Below, piece after piece: positions 59,765 through 64,000 of a stretch of DNA of 64,000 nt (position 1 is the stretch's first letter; every line of letters begins with the position of its first letter). The notes under the pieces were generated by a model, which saw nothing but the letters and a program-made list of their open reading frames with translations, ran no database searches and had not been told where the DNA came from. The DNA is taken from NCBI GenBank assembly GCA_030674185.1, contig CM060312.1, forward strand, positions 49,837,307 through 49,901,306, in the 5' to 3' direction. Source of the DNA: Monoplex corrugatus. Taxonomy: Eukaryota; Mollusca; Gastropoda; Littorinimorpha; Ranellidae. Made by a program: the position numbers and the translations under genes.

Positions 59765-61451
59765 TGGTAGCCTGTAGAGGCAAGCAAGGCGTTGATGAGC
59801 ACAGAGATAAAAGAAAAGCAAACTGTAATTGTGACCACTCCCACACCTCAAGTATCCCTCTCAGACTGTGCCGTCTGTCTACGGTGTCTGTCTATTTTCC
59901 TGTTATGTCTCCTGCTGGCGCTGCGGTTTTTCTTCCTTTTCATCTCGGGTAACAGCATCCTGAGAACCCTCCCATCCTTTGCCTCTTTGGTGTTCCATTA
60001 AGTGGACCCCCACCCCAGGCAAGTTCCCCTGTATGCCAACCTTCTCCTCAGCCCAAGGGGACACCAAGGGTCAGATTTGTCCCAGAAACGGCAAAGCAGC
60101 ACGAGAGGAATGTGATATGCAAATTTCGGCGTTCTCCCACTTTTGTCTTTTTCTTTTCACCAGCCAGTGAATTATGTTTTTTTTTTTTTTCGGAATGTCG
60201 GTGATAGCTTTCCGTTATGAGGCATGGTTCATCCAGTTTTTGTTTTAGCTGGACTGCCATTTTAGAGAAAGATGAAGAAACAGCGGTGCGTTAGAAACAA
60301 AAATAATGACAACAGCAAAAAAAAGAAAAACACTGAACAGATCGACACCAGCAGTTTTGTTTGTCATATTAGTATACTCATATTCCTACTTAAACTCTGC
60401 ATTTCTCGTCACAATGAAAGGCATTGCAGGCATGTTTCATCCCTTGATTTGTTGGTTTTCGTGCGTATGTGGTCCATTTCGTTGATCCATGTCTGTTTCG
60501 AAAAATCTTCAGAATTAAGGGGTTATCTTAAGAGGGGGCCAGGTCTTTAGTGTTTTGTTATGTTAGATTTTCTAGCACTTTATATTCAGTACGTTATTGT
60601 TTTGTGAAATAAATATTTGGTGCGTGTTTCTAAGGTTGTAGACATGAGAGAAGTCCAGTAACCATTATAGAATTGTTTGATTATAGATTTGACGTATGAA
60701 AATGTATAGAAATAATTCATGCAGTAGATTTTGTTGTAAACATTCCACCACAAGTAAACAATGCCATGACACCACACAGGTGATCAGAAAGTCTTATTGT
60801 CCCTGGCTTTATCAAATGTATTCACACTCTTACACCCCTGGCCATTCTTCTTCACCTTGGTACTGTCCCCAGACAAGGACTCGTGTAGGATGTGGTGGTT
60901 CCATCAGCCATCAATTCTTGCCAGCCCCCAGGCGGCAAAATGGGAGACAGTGCTCAGATCCGGAAGTGGGAAGGGAATGGTGAATTAGACATAGTCGTGT
61001 GTGTCGGCCACAGTTTGCTGGTTGGCTTTGGGGAGACTCATGCATCTTTGAAGAGCTGGAGGGGAATTAGTGTGAAATGTTGCAAGGCTTTGTGCACTGG
61101 CTTGTTCAGTGTGGATATTTCCGCCAGAATTTGTATGGATGGGCGCATGGGGTACTTGGAGTTGGAAAACAGTGTGTACGTTAATTTGATTTAAAGTGCA
61201 AATAGCGTCTTCGGTGAATATGTAAGTTGTACGAAAAGAGATGCATTGAGCAAAGATAGTCACTGTGTGTTTGGTCATTTTGTCATTGTAACTTAATCCT
61301 CTGTGGTCTTTGGTATACCCCAATTGCATTGGTTCATAGAAACACGTTTTTATTTCTTGATTACTGATCAAACGTATCATACGAACTAATGGAAAGGCTA
61401 GTTTTTAATCATGTGAATACACAATCTCTTCTCTTGTTCTAGCAATAGCCT

Positions 61452-61520
<69 letters not shown>

Positions 61521-61601
61521 TTTTTCTCTCCTCGCTGGTAATAAAGATAAGCTGAACAAACGCACTCCCACACCTCACTGTGTCTCTCCCTCTGTGTGTG
61601 T

Positions 61602-61638
<37 letters not shown>

Positions 61639-61669
61639 TGTGTGTTGTGGAAGAGAGAGAGAGAGAGAG

Positions 61670-61727
<58 letters not shown>

Positions 61728-62045
61728 TGTGAATGAGTGAGAGTGTGTGTGCTCACGCGCACGAGAAGTTAGTTGCTGTGTATGCGTATGTATATGACTT
61801 TTGGTAACGGTATACAGAAGCATAAGTAGCTCGTAGAGAGCTCAATTGTCTTCGGCGCAGTTTTCACAGCAGGTGGTGCCCTGCTTGAGACCAGGGACTT
61901 CATTGGGAAACAATAGTAGTGCCACCACCGGAGTCCGCACAAAAGGACACTTGCAGGCAGTCTCCCTCCAAAAATCAATCAGTACTGAGTACCACTCATC
62001 TGTACAAGTCTCTTCACGCTGCTTTTTGCTTGTCTAAAGAAAAGG
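59765..62045 (+). repeat. About 2.4-kb duplicated block, copy 2
   Basis: Partner of 41520-43935. Anchors are ACCTCAAGTATCCCTCTCAG (59847), TTGTCCCAGAAACGGC (60078), GATATGCAAATTTC (60114), CCATCAGCCATCAATTCTTG (60900), GGGAATGGTGAATTAGAC (60972), GACTCATGCATC (61034) and AGGACACTTGCAGGCAGTC with CAAGTCTCTTCACGCTG (61944-62022). The CT/GT microsatellite at 61450-61760 is inserted in this copy only. Confidence 0.7.
61450..61760. repeat. (CT)n and (GT)n compound microsatellite
   Basis: Two CT runs, then GT runs interrupted by GAGA, to about 61760. Confidence 0.95.
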
Positions 62046-62124
62046 TACCTGGAGTAGACTTTTCGAAAGTGTTTTAACACTTACATACAAAATTAACATT
62101 ACATTGTCTCAGAAGTAGACTTTT

Positions 62125-62695
62125 CCCTCTGGGGATGTTGGGGGCTCTTTCAGTATAAATATATCCCCCACCTTCGGGAAATTCTGTGCAGAAATTTCCT
62201 CTTTTCTGTCCTCTCTTAGTTTCTGCCTTGTTCCTTTGCTTTCTGTCATTTCGTTCCTATCATTTTCGGCCTCAATGGTCCATTCACCTGTATGTGTTCG
62301 ATAAAGTCTTATGTACTTTTTCTTAGGATTGATAATTGGATACATATAAGAAGTGCAATTTTGGTTCTAGGTAGGTGGGATATGCCGAAACAATTTTAGG
62401 TAATTTAGGCCCGTTTTTATAAATGTTTTGGTGTCAGGCATTTAAGCATGCCTAAGGACACCAAAACATGCATGTGTTCAGGTGTGTTTTTTAATTCCCC
62501 TGTGCGATAAATTGGACGGAGTGGTCAACGCCGGGGCCATGTTCTTAGATTATGTGTATGAATGTATTGATATGTGTACTTAATTCTTTTTTTTTTTTTT
62601 TTTTTACTTGTTGAAATTTTGTGTTTTGAAACGGTTATAGCTCTGATATAGCTCTACGCAGTCGGCTGGGCTTTATACAACAATAACAATAACAA
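62125..62695 (+). mobile_element. Retroposon (CAGTCGGCT-tailed family), longest uninterrupted copy
   Basis: It runs from CCCTCTGGGGATGTTGGGGG through CTTTCAGTATAAATAT, GTTCGATAAAGTC, a hairpin at 62424-62468, TAAATTGGACGGAGTGG, a T run (62588-62606) and GCTCTACGCAGTCGGCTGGG to a CAACAATAACAATAAC tail. It shows the full family layout without a Tc1 insertion. Confidence 0.75.
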
Positions 62696-62699
62696 GCAA

Positions 62700-63215
62700 T
62701 CTTAAAGTGGAATATGTATAATACCGCAGACACTTTGAACTAATGCTTCAGTTTGCATACATGGAGAGATTGATTGTGGAGCCAAGTGTTTCCTGTTTAT
62801 AAGATTTGTATAGAGTAATGTAGGAGTTCATTCCTTTGCTGTTGGGGTGGACTCAAACGCATATCCATACTGTTTTCTGTCTTTCCTGTTGAGTGATGTT
62901 GCTGTTCTTGATAAACTCGTAAATAAATATTTCATTAGATTTTTTTCTGACAGAATCCGCCTTTTGCCCGAATATAGCTCAAGTGACAAAAAAGATTCCC
63001 ATCACCCCTGCCCGAGCAGTTCTCGAAGATGAAACTCATTCCTTCTCACTGGTTTCTTTCACCTAGACCATGTGTAAACGATTACAGAAGAGACACTGCT
63101 CTTGCCGAGTAATTTTAAGCCTCCAATTCAATGCAGTCGTTTTGATCAATTTGGCTTATAGACAAGGCCTCGCTGATACACAAGTTCTCAAAGAGATAGT
63201 TGTGCCCTAACTCAG
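62700..63215. other. No recognised feature
   Basis: AT-rich with one 61-residue frame; no motif or repeat partner seen. Confidence 0.45.
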
Positions 63216-63217
<2 letters not shown>

Positions 63218-63247
<30 letters not shown>

Positions 63248-63321
63248 GTGCGCGCGCGTGTGTGTGTGCGCGCGCGACTGTTTGTTCTATTCCTTTAAAG
63301 CGCTGTATAAGTAAAATCATT

Positions 63322-63387
<66 letters not shown>

Positions 63388-63388
63388 T
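63218..63388. repeat. Poly-C/(CT)n, (GCGC/GT)n and (ATC)n microsatellites
   Basis: C run and CT to 63247, GC/GT to 63275, then about 24 ATC trinucleotides from 63315. Confidence 0.95.
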
Positions 63389-63627
63389 TATTATTGTAGT
63401 AGTATTGTTATTATTAAAGTTGTAGTGAATTGTCTTACGATTGATTTTGACTTATGAATTGACTGTGAGAAAATTAAAGGAAAATGAAGCATGAAGTTAA
63501 AGCAAAGTAATTCTGACAGTAAAAACTATGATTTTGAAATGAATAGGAATTCACAGCCTTCTTCCACAACTGGTTTAAATACTCTATCAAAACTACACGA
63601 ATTTATCAAAATAGTGTGATTTATGTT

Positions 63628-63893
63628 GTGCTGGTTATTACAATACCACGTTTCTGTAACTGTGAAATTGTGTGCTGGTTATTACAATACCACGTTTCTG
63701 TAACTGTGAAATTGTGTGCTGGTTATTACAATACCACATTTCTTTAACTCTGAAATTGTGTGCTGGTTATTAAATACCATGTTTCTGTAACTGTGGAATT
63801 GTGCGCTGGTTGTTAGAATACCACATTTCTGTAACTGTGGAATTGTACGCTGATTGTTAGAATACCACATTTCTGTAACTGTGGAATTGTGTG
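63628..63893. repeat. 44-bp minisatellite, six copies
   Basis: The unit is GTGCTGGTTATTACAATACC followed by ACGTTTCTGTAACTGTGAAATTGT. The first copies are nearly identical; the last two have GTTAG for TTAC. Confidence 0.95.
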
Positions 63894-64000
63894 TATATCA
63901 CTTGAATGGTTCCTGAATTATCCAGAGTATATAAACTCCATTACAAGAAGCAGAGATTGGAAGGGAAGATACGGTGAAGGGCTTTACTGGGTAGTCGATA

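Noticed and set aside
60892..61194. 100-residue plus frame in the second duplicated block
   Set aside because: The matching part of the first block (42780-43080) has stops and indels, so there is no coding constraint.

Overview
This is nuclear DNA of an animal, most likely a marine mollusc and probably a gastropod. The case rests on what fills the window: AT-rich non-coding sequence, very many long (CA)n, (CT)n and tetranucleotide arrays, tRNA-derived SINEs, a Tc1-type DNA transposon, a 2A-bearing non-LTR retrotransposon, a Penelope-like endonuclease, Gypsy integrase remains and foldback MITEs. There are no operons or bacterial features. The mollusc assignment is inference from the kind of SINE and LINE sequences seen; no host gene is available to confirm it. 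I found no convincing host protein-coding gene, rRNA or functional tRNA. Almost every long open frame is a translated simple repeat or a shadow frame. LAYOUT. 1-13 kb: four diverged same-orientation copies (A-D) of a non-coding unit of roughly 2.5-3.3 kb. Copy A was later hit by a 539-bp SINE (16-bp target duplication), by a large CA/CG expansion, and by a retroposon (10-bp target duplication) that itself received a Tc1 transposon. 13-29 kb: a TTAA-flanked palindromic MITE, microsatellites, a degenerate tandem repeat (16.9-17.6 kb), a SINE, one more copy of the retroposon and a LINE tail; otherwise nothing recognisable. 29.0-30.7 kb: a 43-bp minisatellite with a telomere-like core. 31-41 kb: dense microsatellites, two small LINE 3' fragments, a SINE, and a second, nested TTAA MITE. 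41.5-45.8 kb: one copy of a roughly 2.4-kb duplicated block (its partner is at 59.8-62.0 kb), a 29-bp minisatellite and a head-to-head inverted retroposon pair. 46.8-51.7 kb: the main element, a nearly complete but frameshifted LINE with a 2A-like peptide, an L1-type ORF1 (coiled coil, RRM, C-terminal domain), an AP endonuclease, a reverse transcriptase and a C-terminal CCHC motif. 52-59 kb: LINE fragments, a Penelope-like GIY-YIG frame and a Gypsy integrase split by a LINE insertion. 59.8-64 kb: the second duplicated block, the longest retroposon copy, and a 44-bp minisatellite. The genes do not form a pathway. They are successive layers of mobile elements whose order can partly be read from nested insertions and target duplications. 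Many frame breaks in the elements are single-base indels; some could be assembly errors rather than true decay. All coordinates of diverged repeats are approximate to tens of bases.
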